A DNA stretch of 29,904 nucleotides from an uncultured Clostridia bacterium. Its GTDB lineage: Bacteria; Bacillota; Clostridia; Christensenellales; Borkfalkiaceae. The position numbers and the translations under genes are program-made. Under the pieces are notes generated by a model that was not told the origin of the DNA, searched no databases, and saw nothing but the letters and a program-made list of their open reading frames with translations. Positions 23,320 through 29,904 of the stretch are shown here, in pieces; positions within the stretch are counted from its first letter, which is position 1, and the number at the start of each line of letters is the position of its first letter. Where the stretch lies: assembly GCA_945834965.1 (NCBI GenBank), contig CAMAHZ010000002.1, positions 1 through 29,904 on the forward strand. Reading direction: 5' to 3'.

Positions 23320-25026
23320 TTATTTATGTTCGTCTTCCGCATAAGCTTTTACCGAATTTGCAACGTTAAACATATGGTCGCCTATTCTTTCCATATTGAC
23401 GGCAAGCTGCAGATAAACCGAACCGGCTTCGGGCGAGCAGCTGCCGACGTTGGTTCTTCTCAAATGCGACTGGTGCATAACCCTACACATCCTATCCGTT
23501 TCCCCTTCTTCCTTCTCGATAACGTACATATAATCGAGCCTGCGGCTTGAAAAGGCTTCTTTGACGTTTTTGTACAACTCGCTTAAGTGCATATCCATCT
23601 CGCCGATTTCCTGCACGGCGTGTTCGGAAAACTTTGCGTTTGCTTCCACCATCTGCGCTGCAAACTCGGTTATATTTTCAGCATAGTCGCCTATACGCTC
23701 TATATCCGACGTAACGTGGTAGAAGGACGAAACCTTCTTTTCGTCTATTTCCGAAATCTGTTCGGAAGAGAGTTTTATAAGGAACTGCGTTATATTTTTA
23801 TTGAGAGCGTTAATCTCCCTTTCCGTTTCATTGAACTCTTCTATACTGTCAACGTTATAGGATAAAAGCATATCCATTGAACGCTTGTAGTTGGCAAAAG
23901 CCATATCCGCCATTCTGAGGATTTCCTTGCGCGCCTGACCGACGGCGATTGCAGGGGTTTTGAGCAGACGGACGTCCAGCGTTTCGTGCAATTCTTCGAC
24001 GACGGGTTTCTTTGATTCGGGCACGATTATGCAGGCAAGCTTGACGATATACTTAATAAACCAAACGAGCACTAACGTAGTAAGCACGTTGAAGAGCATA
24101 TGGAAGATTGCAACCTGCCACTGCACCGAAGGGATAAACGAGAGAAGGCTTGCAATCTGCTCGCCGGCAAAGGCGACGGGCCAAATGAAGATGAAACAGC
24201 CCAACACGTTGAAAAGCAAATGCACTACCGCCGCCCTTCTTGCGTTGGTGTTTGTGCCGATTGAAGAGAGCAGAGACGTACAGCAGGTACCGATATTAGT
24301 ACCCAAAATTACGCACATTGCCATGGGCAAGGTCATCAAGCCGTTGCTTGCAAGCGTTATAACTATACCCGTTATTGCCGACGACGCCTGCATAAGTGCA
24401 GTCAGCACCAAGCCCAAAAGGAATAACACGGGAATCTGCCAGGTGAGCTTTGCGCCCTGCGTGTTGCCGAGCGAGATGAACATTCCTTCTATATACTCTT
24501 TTACGTCCGATTTTAAAAGGTTATTAACCGAAAGGGACATAAATTCCAGACCGACGAAGATAAGGCCTATACCTATTAATATATTGCCTATTCTCTTGAT
24601 TTTTTCCTTTTTGGAAACCATCGTAACCATAAGCCCTGCAAAGGCGACGATTGCAAAGATTGCCGCAATGTCGATTGCGCCGCCGGACGACGAAAGAGCC
24701 ATAATAAAGGCTGAAATGGTAGTACCTATGTTTGCGCCCATGATTACCGAAGCGGCTTGAGCGAGCGTCATAAGCCCGACGTTTACGAAGCCGACAATCA
24801 TAACCGTAGTTGCAGACGAGCTGTTGACGACTGCCGTTATTACCGCACCCGTACCGATGCCCGTAAAACGATTTCTGGCAGCCTTGCCCATAAGCCTGCG
24901 GATACCGCTGCCCGCCGCCTTTTCAAGGTTGCTACCCATCATCTCCATACCTATCATAAACACGGCTACGCCGCCGAGTATGAAAAATAGGCTGTTTATG
25001 ATAATCATTACCTGTTCAAAACTCAT
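23320..25026 (-). CDS. Na+/phosphate cotransporter with PhoU-like C-terminal domain
   Basis: 568 aa, AGGAG 8 nt before the ATG. The membrane part (1-335) has the two inverted PNaS repeats with signature motifs NSSSATT (68-74) and QASSAITG (213-220) and MGANIGTT / LGTNIGTC following each. Residues 350-565 form PhoU-like helical bundles (SDIERIGDYAENI and MERIGDHMFNV carry the acidic metal-binding motif). Proteins of this type (NptA/YjbB) move phosphate with sodium, in or out. The PhoU part suggests control by phosphate state. Transcribed alone from the promoter 25086-25115. Confidence 0.93.
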   Translation of the reverse strand: MSFEQVMIIINSLFFILGGVAVFMIGMEMMGSNLEKAAGSGIRRLMGKAARNRFTGIGTGAVITAVVNSSSATTVMIVGFVNVGLMTLAQAASVIMGANIGTTISAFIMALSSSGGAIDIAAIFAIVAFAGLMVTMVSKKEKIKRIGNILIGIGLIFVGLEFMSLSVNNLLKSDVKEYIEGMFISLGNTQGAKLTWQIPVLFLLGLVLTALMQASSAITGIVITLASNGLMTLPMAMCVILGTNIGTCCTSLLSSIGTNTNARRAAVVHLLFNVLGCFIFIWPVAFAGEQIASLLSFIPSVQWQVAIFHMLFNVLTTLVLVWFIKYIVKLACIIVPESKKPVVEELHETLDVRLLKTPAIAVGQARKEILRMADMAFANYKRSMDMLLSYNVDSIEEFNETEREINALNKNITQFLIKLSSEQISEIDEKKVSSFYHVTSDIERIGDYAENITEFAAQMVEANAKFSEHAVQEIGEMDMHLSELYKNVKEAFSSRRLDYMYVIEKEEGETDRMCRVMHQSHLRRTNVGSCSPEAGSVYLQLAVNMERIGDHMFNVANSVKAYAEDEHK

Positions 25027-25085
25027 AGGTTACACTCCTGTAATCGTGAGAACGTAGGTTAAAACCAAATTTTCCCTATACTATA

Positions 25086-25115
25086 ATTTTACCAACTTAA
25101 CAAGTATTTTGTCAA
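25086..25115 (-). promoter_or_regulatory. Promoter of the Na/Pi transporter gene
   Basis: TTGACA (25110-25115), 18-nt spacer, TAAAAT (25086-25091) on the minus strand. I see no Pho box. Confidence 0.7.
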
Positions 25116-25142
25116 ATATATGAAAAAGTTTTTTATAGCGAC

Positions 25143-25171
25143 TTGCTTTTAGTTTAGTTTTGCAATACAAT
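25143..25171 (+). promoter_or_regulatory. Promoter of trmL, predicted leaderless start
   Basis: TTGCTT (25143-25148), 17-nt spacer, TACAAT (25166-25171). The ATG follows after only 6 nt and there is no ribosome-binding site. Confidence 0.6.
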
Positions 25172-25177
25172 ATCGGT

Positions 25178-25675
25178 ATGTTTAATATAGTTTTGGTAGA
25201 GCCTGAAATACCGCAAAATACAGGCAATATCGCCCGTACCTGCGCGGCTACGGGTTGCACCCTTCACCTTATCAAGCCGCTCGGCTTTGAAATTAGCGAC
25301 AAGTACTTAAAGCGTGCAGGGCTTGATTACTGGCAGTACGTAGACGTTAAAATATGGGAAAATATAGACGAGCTGTTTGCCGCATACCCCGAAGGCACGT
25401 TCTACTACTTTACCACAAAAGGAAGGCACAGGCACGACGAAGCGCACTTTAAAAAGGGCGACTTTTTGGTGTTCGGCAAAGAGACTAAAGGGCTGCCCGA
25501 AGAGCTTTTAATACAGCACGAAAAGACCTGCGTAAGGATTCCTATGCTTGGCGAGCTTAGAAGCTTGAATCTTTCCAACTCGGTGGCGATTGCCGTATAC
25601 GAAGGCTTAAGGCAAAACGACTTTGAAGGGTTTAACGAAGTCGGTCAGCTCCACAGACTCAAGTGGGAAGAATAG
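25178..25675 (+). CDS. trmL: tRNA (cytidine/uridine-34 2'-O)-methyltransferase TrmL
   Basis: 165 aa from the ATG at 25178-25180. A TTG-led extension of six codons overlaps the -10 box and is rejected. It is a SPOUT (knotted) methyltransferase that modifies the wobble base of tRNA-Leu. The YibK signature is plain: VEPEIPQNTGNIART at 7-21, IKPLGFEISDKYLKRAGLDYW, FGKETKGLPEELL, and the knot-forming MLGELRSLNLSNSVAIAVYE near the end. Length is normal. The promoter predicts a leaderless mRNA. Confidence 0.92.
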   Translation: MFNIVLVEPEIPQNTGNIARTCAATGCTLHLIKPLGFEISDKYLKRAGLDYWQYVDVKIWENIDELFAAYPEGTFYYFTTKGRHRHDEAHFKKGDFLVFGKETKGLPEELLIQHEKTCVRIPMLGELRSLNLSNSVAIAVYEGLRQNDFEGFNEVGQLHRLKWEE

Positions 25676-25693
25676 TCGGGCTTAAGCGGGAAG

Positions 25694-25751
25694 AATAAAA
25701 GCGCTTTACAATTTGCGTTAAAAATAAAAGTACTTTACAATTTACGTTAAA
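25694..25751. repeat. 29-bp tandem duplication carrying a duplicated -35 box
   Basis: Two adjacent 29-nt copies (25694-25722 and 25723-25751) differ at three positions. Both contain CTTTACAATTT. The second supplies the TTTACA -35 box of the rdgB promoter; the first is a spare copy 29 nt upstream. Confidence 0.85.
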
Positions 25752-25762
25752 TAATATATAAT
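25734..25762 (+). promoter_or_regulatory. Promoter of rdgB
   Basis: TTTACA (25734-25739), 17-nt spacer, TATAAT (25757-25762). Start codon at 25780 with AAGGTG five nt before it, so this gene, in contrast to trmL, has a short but real leader. Confidence 0.8.
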
Positions 25763-25779
25763 GTATTTAAGGTGCAAAA

Positions 25780-26364
25780 ATGAACTTTAAAAAATTCCCC
25801 AAAGAAATAGTCGTTGCGAGCGGCAATCTCGGCAAAATCGAAGAGTTTAAAGAGATTATTCCCAACGTAAAATTTATATCTATGCGAGAAGCCGGCTTTA
25901 ATGGCGACCCCGACGAGACGGGCGCAACCTTTAAGGACAACGCGTACATCAAAGCCAAAGCCGTTTATTCCGAGCTTAAGCGCCCCGTTATTGCGGACGA
26001 TTCGGGCTTGTGCGTAGACGCGCTCGGCGGTGCGCCCGGCGTATATTCGGCTCGCTTTTCGGGCGGCGACTTTAAGGACAACAGGGCGTTACTTTTAAAG
26101 CGTATGGAAAATATTTCCGAACGCTCGGCACGCTTCGTATGCGCAGTCTGCTATATTAACGAGAAGGGCGAAACGCTGTTCGGCGAAGGATATACCGAAG
26201 GCAAAATACTTTTTGAAGAGATAGGCAGTAAGGGGTTCGGGTACGATAATCTGTTCTATTCCTTTGACCTTAACAAGTCCTTCGGCGAAGCTGACGAAGA
26301 CGAGAAAAACTCCGTCTCCCACCGCTACCGCGCCTTAGAAGATTTATTTTCTAAACTGCAATGA
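25780..26364 (+). CDS. rdgB: XTP/dITP diphosphatase (RdgB/HAM1 family)
   Basis: 194 aa. It removes non-canonical purine nucleotides (ITP, XTP and deoxy forms) from the pool as monophosphate and pyrophosphate. SGNLGK (14-19), TGATFKDNAYIKA (47-59), the catalytic DDSGL (73-77) with LGGAPGVYSARF, and SHRYRAL near the C-terminus (usually SHRGRAL) identify it. The stop overlaps the next start as ATGA, the common rdgB-yfcE pairing of Firmicutes. Confidence 0.94.
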   Translation: MNFKKFPKEIVVASGNLGKIEEFKEIIPNVKFISMREAGFNGDPDETGATFKDNAYIKAKAVYSELKRPVIADDSGLCVDALGGAPGVYSARFSGGDFKDNRALLLKRMENISERSARFVCAVCYINEKGETLFGEGYTEGKILFEEIGSKGFGYDNLFYSFDLNKSFGEADEDEKNSVSHRYRALEDLFSKLQ

Positions 26365-26828
26365 AGAGCATTATTGTACTTTCGGACAGCCACGGCAACC
26401 GTACGGCTATAGATAGATTATTCCCCGTATTCGACGAGTGCGACTACATTATTCACTTGGGCGACACTTCGTCCGACGGGCAGTATATTAAAAAAGCTTA
26501 CGGCGACAAAACGTACCTTGTAAACGGCAACTGCGACCTTTTTAAGCTTGGCGCAGACGAGCTTACGCTTGAGATAGAAGGCGTTAAAATCTTTGCCTGC
26601 CACGGCGATAAGTACGGCGTTAAGTACGGCTACGACAGGCTTGCCTACAGGGCTGAAGAGCTTGGATGCAGCGTTGCCCTGTTCGGGCATACTCACCACG
26701 CAACCGAATTTTTATTCGGCAACACCCTGCTTTTTAACCCCGGCACGCTCTCAAGATATTCGCAAAATTCCTACCTTTATCTTGCCCTGTCAAGCGGCAA
26801 GGCGGTGGGTAAAATAGTTGAAATTTAA
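26361..26828 (+). CDS. YfcE/MJ0936-type metallophosphoesterase
   Basis: 155 aa, translationally coupled to rdgB. All metal-binding motifs of the calcineurin-like fold are present: SDSHGN (8-13), GDTSSDG (34-40), GNCD (56-59), HGD (81-83) and GHTHH (109-113). Enzymes of this small family act as phosphodiesterases in vitro; the natural substrate is not settled. Length is normal. Confidence 0.92.
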   Translation: MKSIIVLSDSHGNRTAIDRLFPVFDECDYIIHLGDTSSDGQYIKKAYGDKTYLVNGNCDLFKLGADELTLEIEGVKIFACHGDKYGVKYGYDRLAYRAEELGCSVALFGHTHHATEFLFGNTLLFNPGTLSRYSQNSYLYLALSSGKAVGKIVEI

Positions 26829-26872
26829 TCCGAACCTGAAAGAATAATTTCAAGTTCTCGTAGGAGATTAAA

Positions 26873-27832
26873 ATGAGATTTAAACATTCGTTAATGGTGT
26901 TTATCGACAACATCGCAACGACGTATAAGCTGTTATTGTACAGAATTATCGTCATTGCAATAGTCTTAGCGCTGAGCTTAGCGGTTGTTATCCCTTCGAT
27001 AAACGTCGTACAATCAACGGTTGAATACGGCGTACTCAGCACGGAAATGAAGGCGTTTTTCGCCGACGTGTCCGCGCTTAAGCTCACAGGCTTAGAGACC
27101 AAGTTTGCCGATATTAAAGCCGCTATGGGCGACTTTATGCAGATGATGTCTTCCAAAGGGCTTATCGCAATAGACCTTACCTGCGCAATAGTAATCGTAT
27201 TTATCTACTACTTCCTTTGCGCAATCGGCGACTTCGGCTTGGGCGAAACCTTAAACAACAGAATGATGCTCAGGGCGCACACCCCGTATGCGGCTACCCT
27301 TACGAAAGACTTGAGAAGGGCTACCCTTTACGCAATAATCTATACACCCGTATCCTTGCTCTTCTACGCAGTCGGCGGCGTGATAATTTGGGCAATTGCA
27401 TTCAAGGCGTTGGCGTTTGCACCCCTTTTGTTGAGATTGTTTATTGCGGCGACAATGATTATCTTGGTCTTTGCGCTTAAGTTCTCGCTTACCACCGACT
27501 GGATGCCCCACATTCTGCACAGCAATTGCAACAACCGCAAGGCAATGTACTACTGCCTGCACCCCAAAAAAGGCGCGTTCGTGAGAGTGCTTTCAACCAT
27601 ATTGTTTATGACCGTTCTCATCTTCTCGCTCAACGCAATCTGCGGTCTATTGACCTTCGGTGCGGCGTTGATTATAACCGTGCCTGCAGGCGCTATGCTT
27701 TTAACCTGCTATCAGTTCGTTAACTACTGCGACAATAATTCGCTTAAGTTCTTTATCGACGATTACGTGATTATAGGACCGCAAAAGGACGCAAAAATGA
27801 CTACCGAACAATTTTTTAAAGGCGACAGATAA
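26873..27832 (+). CDS. Membrane protein of unknown function
   Basis: 319 aa, TAGGAG six nt before the ATG, 44 nt after the phosphoesterase gene and so probably the last gene of the rdgB operon. Six or so membrane helices are visible (about 19-45, 97-122, 150-178, 182-205, 236-258, 262-285). A soluble loop of about 50 residues sits between the first two. The C-terminal tail is short and hydrophilic. I do not recognise a family. It ends at the terminator 27868-27886. Confidence 0.8.
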   Translation: MRFKHSLMVFIDNIATTYKLLLYRIIVIAIVLALSLAVVIPSINVVQSTVEYGVLSTEMKAFFADVSALKLTGLETKFADIKAAMGDFMQMMSSKGLIAIDLTCAIVIVFIYYFLCAIGDFGLGETLNNRMMLRAHTPYAATLTKDLRRATLYAIIYTPVSLLFYAVGGVIIWAIAFKALAFAPLLLRLFIAATMIILVFALKFSLTTDWMPHILHSNCNNRKAMYYCLHPKKGAFVRVLSTILFMTVLIFSLNAICGLLTFGAALIITVPAGAMLLTCYQFVNYCDNNSLKFFIDDYVIIGPQKDAKMTTEQFFKGDR

Positions 27833-27867
27833 AATTATTTTAAATCAACTCGATACAAATTTTGATT

Positions 27868-27886
27868 TCCCCCTTTACAAGGGGGA
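27868..27886 (+). terminator. Terminator of the rdgB operon, overlapping the next promoter
   Basis: CCCCCTT/AAGGGGG (plus one T-A pair) with a 3-nt loop followed by TTTTATTTTA. The TTTACA -35 box of the following promoter is formed by its loop and part of the stem. Confidence 0.85.
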
Positions 27887-27902
27887 TTTTATTTTATATA
27901 AT
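27874..27902 (+). promoter_or_regulatory. Promoter of the phosphoglucomutase gene
   Basis: TTTACA (27874-27879), 17-nt spacer, TATAAT (27897-27902). The leader is about 68 nt and has AAGGAGG 11 nt before the ATG, a longer spacing than usual. Confidence 0.75.
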
Positions 27903-27976
27903 ATTAAAGAAGGTCATTCGGCGCAAAACCACTTTCACGCCGTAAACGTCTTTAAATTAAGGAGGAAAATTTATTT

Positions 27977-29725
27977 ATGGCAAATAGCGAAAAACCCGCC
28001 TACATATCATTGTATGAGAGCTGGCTTGCAGACGGCAGGCTTAACGCAGAAGCAAAGAGAGAGCTTTTATCCATTAAGGACAACAACGAAGAAATAGAAT
28101 ACTCGTTCGGTGCAGAGCTTGAGTTCGGTACCGCCGGTTTACGCGGTATTATCGGCTACGGCACCAACAAGATGAACGTTTACACCGTAGGAAGGGCAAC
28201 GCAGGGCTTAAGCCAGTTTATCGTGGGCTTAGGCGCAGAAGCTATGGAAAGGGGCGTTGCAATCTCTTACGATACCCGCCACAAGAGCCGTGAGTTTGCC
28301 GAAGCCGCCGCAAACGTGCTTGCCGCAAACAATATCAAGGTTTATCTGTACTCCGACGTGCACCCCGTACCTATGCTTTCGTTTGCAGTACGCTGCCTTA
28401 ATACGATTGCAGGTATTATGATTACCGCGTCGCACAACCCCAAGATTTACAACGGCTATAAGGTTTACGGCGCAGACGGCGCACAGATGAGCGTTGAAGA
28501 CACCAAGACGGTTTACGACTATATTACCAAGATTACCGACTACCTTTCCTGCCCTACCCCCACCGACGAACAGGTTAAAAAGTATATAAAGGCAGTTCCC
28601 GCTAAAGTAGATAAAAAATACTATAAGGAATTGCAGAAGCTCACCCTTTCCAAAAAGGCGGTTAAAGCTTGCGGAAAGAAACTCAAGCTCGTATATACCC
28701 CCGTACACGGCTCCGGCTACGTACCCGTAACGACCATACTCAAAAAGTTAGGCATTAAGGCTACCGTGGTTGAAGCGCAGACTTCTAAGGACCCTGAGTT
28801 TTCCACCGTTAAAGTACCCAACCCCGAGTACAAAGAAACGCTTACGATGGGCATTAACCTTGCAAACGAAATAGGCGCAACCGTGGTATTCGGCACCGAC
28901 CCCGACAGCGACAGGCTTGGCGTTGCTGTTAAAAACGCCGAAGGCGAATTTGAAGCGTTGACGGGCAATCAGGTTGGTATCCTGCTTTTGGACTACATAC
29001 TCACCCGTTTAAAGGAAGATAACGCTTTGCCTGAAAATGCGGCTGTAGTTAAGTCGTTCGTAACCACGGGTATGGCTAAGGCTATTTGCGACAAGTTCGG
29101 CGTAACCTTATTCGAAGTACCCGTAGGCTTTAAGAATATCGGCGAAAAGATTAAGCTTTGGGAAAAGGACCATAGCTATACGTACGTATTCGGATTTGAA
29201 GAGAGCTGCGGCTACCTTCGCGGTACGCACGCAAGGGATAAGGACGCAGTCGTTGCGTCTATGCTGTGCGCCGAGATGGTTTGCTATTACACCTACAAGG
29301 GCACGACCGTGTTCGATAGGTTGAACGAGATTTACAAGACCTACGGCTACGTACTTGACTGCAACGTTTCCATTCAGTATCAAGGGCTTAACGCTATGAA
29401 AGAGATGAACGCCGTAGTCGACGCACTTAAGGTTGACCCCGTAAGCAAGTTCGACGTATACGAAGTTGCGTCCTTCAGGGATTATTCCAAGGACGAAAAG
29501 ACTGATATGGTTACGGGCGAAAAGAGCGAAATCGGCTCGCCTAAGACCAACTGCGTATACTACGAACTCAAGAACGGCAGTTTCGTATGCGTTCGCCCTT
29601 CCGGCACCGAACCCAAGCTTAAGATTTACTACTCGGTTAAGGCGCAGAACAAGGCAGACGCAGAAGCAGCGCTTGCTAAGTTGCAGACGGCAGTTAAAGA
29701 ATTGTTGGACAAAGTGAATAAGTAA
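27977..29725 (+). CDS. Phosphoglucomutase/phosphomannomutase
   Basis: 582 aa, full length for the PgcA-type alpha-phosphoglucomutase of Firmicutes. It interconverts glucose-1-phosphate and glucose-6-phosphate in the cytosol, feeding UDP-glucose for wall polymers and glycolipids. The phosphoserine loop TASHNPK (150-156, Ser152), metal loop DPDSDR (308-313), sugar-binding GFEESCGY (406-413) and phosphate-binding VRPSGTEPK (539-547) are all intact. It is transcribed alone, with its own promoter and terminator. A PMM-only role is less likely at this length. Confidence 0.93.
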   Translation: MANSEKPAYISLYESWLADGRLNAEAKRELLSIKDNNEEIEYSFGAELEFGTAGLRGIIGYGTNKMNVYTVGRATQGLSQFIVGLGAEAMERGVAISYDTRHKSREFAEAAANVLAANNIKVYLYSDVHPVPMLSFAVRCLNTIAGIMITASHNPKIYNGYKVYGADGAQMSVEDTKTVYDYITKITDYLSCPTPTDEQVKKYIKAVPAKVDKKYYKELQKLTLSKKAVKACGKKLKLVYTPVHGSGYVPVTTILKKLGIKATVVEAQTSKDPEFSTVKVPNPEYKETLTMGINLANEIGATVVFGTDPDSDRLGVAVKNAEGEFEALTGNQVGILLLDYILTRLKEDNALPENAAVVKSFVTTGMAKAICDKFGVTLFEVPVGFKNIGEKIKLWEKDHSYTYVFGFEESCGYLRGTHARDKDAVVASMLCAEMVCYYTYKGTTVFDRLNEIYKTYGYVLDCNVSIQYQGLNAMKEMNAVVDALKVDPVSKFDVYEVASFRDYSKDEKTDMVTGEKSEIGSPKTNCVYYELKNGSFVCVRPSGTEPKLKIYYSVKAQNKADAEAALAKLQTAVKELLDKVNK

Positions 29726-29743
29726 AATATTGTTAAATAGTTT

Positions 29744-29786
29744 AAGTCGGCGGTTGCTGTATGGCATGTATGGCAACCGCCGACTT
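29744..29786 (+). terminator. Terminator of the phosphoglucomutase gene
   Basis: A perfect 14-bp stem (29744-29757 / 29773-29786) with a 15-nt loop followed by TTTTT, 18 nt after the stop codon. Confidence 0.88.
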
Positions 29787-29839
29787 TTTAATTGTTGTGA
29801 TTTGAATAAATATTTTGAATAATTAATTCTTTAATTTAG

Positions 29840-29904
29840 CCTTCCCTGATGAACAGGGAAGGTGGCATATACGAAGTATATGACGGAAGAGTTTGATTGA
29901 TTTT
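29840..29904 (+). repeat. Dispersed double-hairpin palindromic element (reaches window edge)
   Basis: Two hairpins in series: CCTTCCCTG/CAGGGAAGG (29840-29848 / 29854-29862), then, after TGG, CATATAC/GTATATG (29866-29872 / 29876-29882), followed by ACGGAAGAG. The outline GGAAGGTGGC-hairpin-GACGGAAGAG recalls a short palindromic repeat I have seen scattered between genes in many gut Clostridia. It is non-coding. Whether it continues beyond the edge is unknown. Confidence 0.7.

Noticed and set aside
25105..25117. 0A box (TTTGTCAAA) near the phosphate transporter
   Set aside because: The sequence is simply the reverse of its TTGACA -35 box and lacks the CGAA core.

Overview
The window looks like chromosome of an uncultured, spore-forming-lineage Clostridia bacterium. 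The evidence is an Spo0A-type regulator (20959-21723), a DUF378 membrane protein, a malic enzyme-tilS-hpt run, a NptA/PhoU phosphate transporter, and consensus sigma-A promoters with AT-rich spacers. I cannot name the species. A gut Clostridia member near Christensenellales is only a guess from style.

Layout. 1-162 is the start of a GGDEF protein running off the left edge. 384-2843 is a large anchored surface protein. 3000-4746 holds two RNA-modification-type genes (an RluA-type pseudouridine synthase and a short RlmI-type methyltransferase), separated by an array of five small hairpin repeats. 4876-12372 is a tight minus-strand run of eight phage morphogenesis genes: large terminase, a small-terminase-like fragment, portal, scaffold, major capsid, P22 gp4-like adaptor, gp10-like hub and a coiled-coil protein. 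It has no integrase, repressor, replication, lysis or tail-spike gene. 12450-15383 holds two single-pass surface proteins on the plus strand and, between them on the minus strand, an unknown 137-aa gene behind a LexA-like box and a second hairpin-repeat array. 15506-17089 and 17293-17559 are membrane proteins. 17642-20751 is the malic enzyme-tilS-hpt run. 20959-21723 is spo0A, divergent from a PAP2 phosphatase. 22917-23210 carries tRNA-Glu, tRNA-Met and an odd tRNA-fMet. 23320-25026 is the Na/Pi transporter. On the plus strand from 25178 come trmL, rdgB, a YfcE-type phosphodiesterase, a membrane protein and phosphoglucomutase. The window ends in a dispersed palindromic element.

The most interesting part is 3.7-13.8 kb. 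A capsid-only P22-like cassette sits inside otherwise ordinary chromosomal genes. Its small-terminase homologue appears to lack a DNA-binding domain. A possible SOS-controlled regulator lies upstream, and two copies of the same hairpin-array family flank the region in opposite orientation. This suggests a domesticated DNA-packaging particle (gene-transfer-agent-like) or a reduced satellite, but it remains a hypothesis. A second theme is that at least four genes have a near-consensus -10 box only 6-9 nt before the start codon, which predicts leaderless mRNAs.
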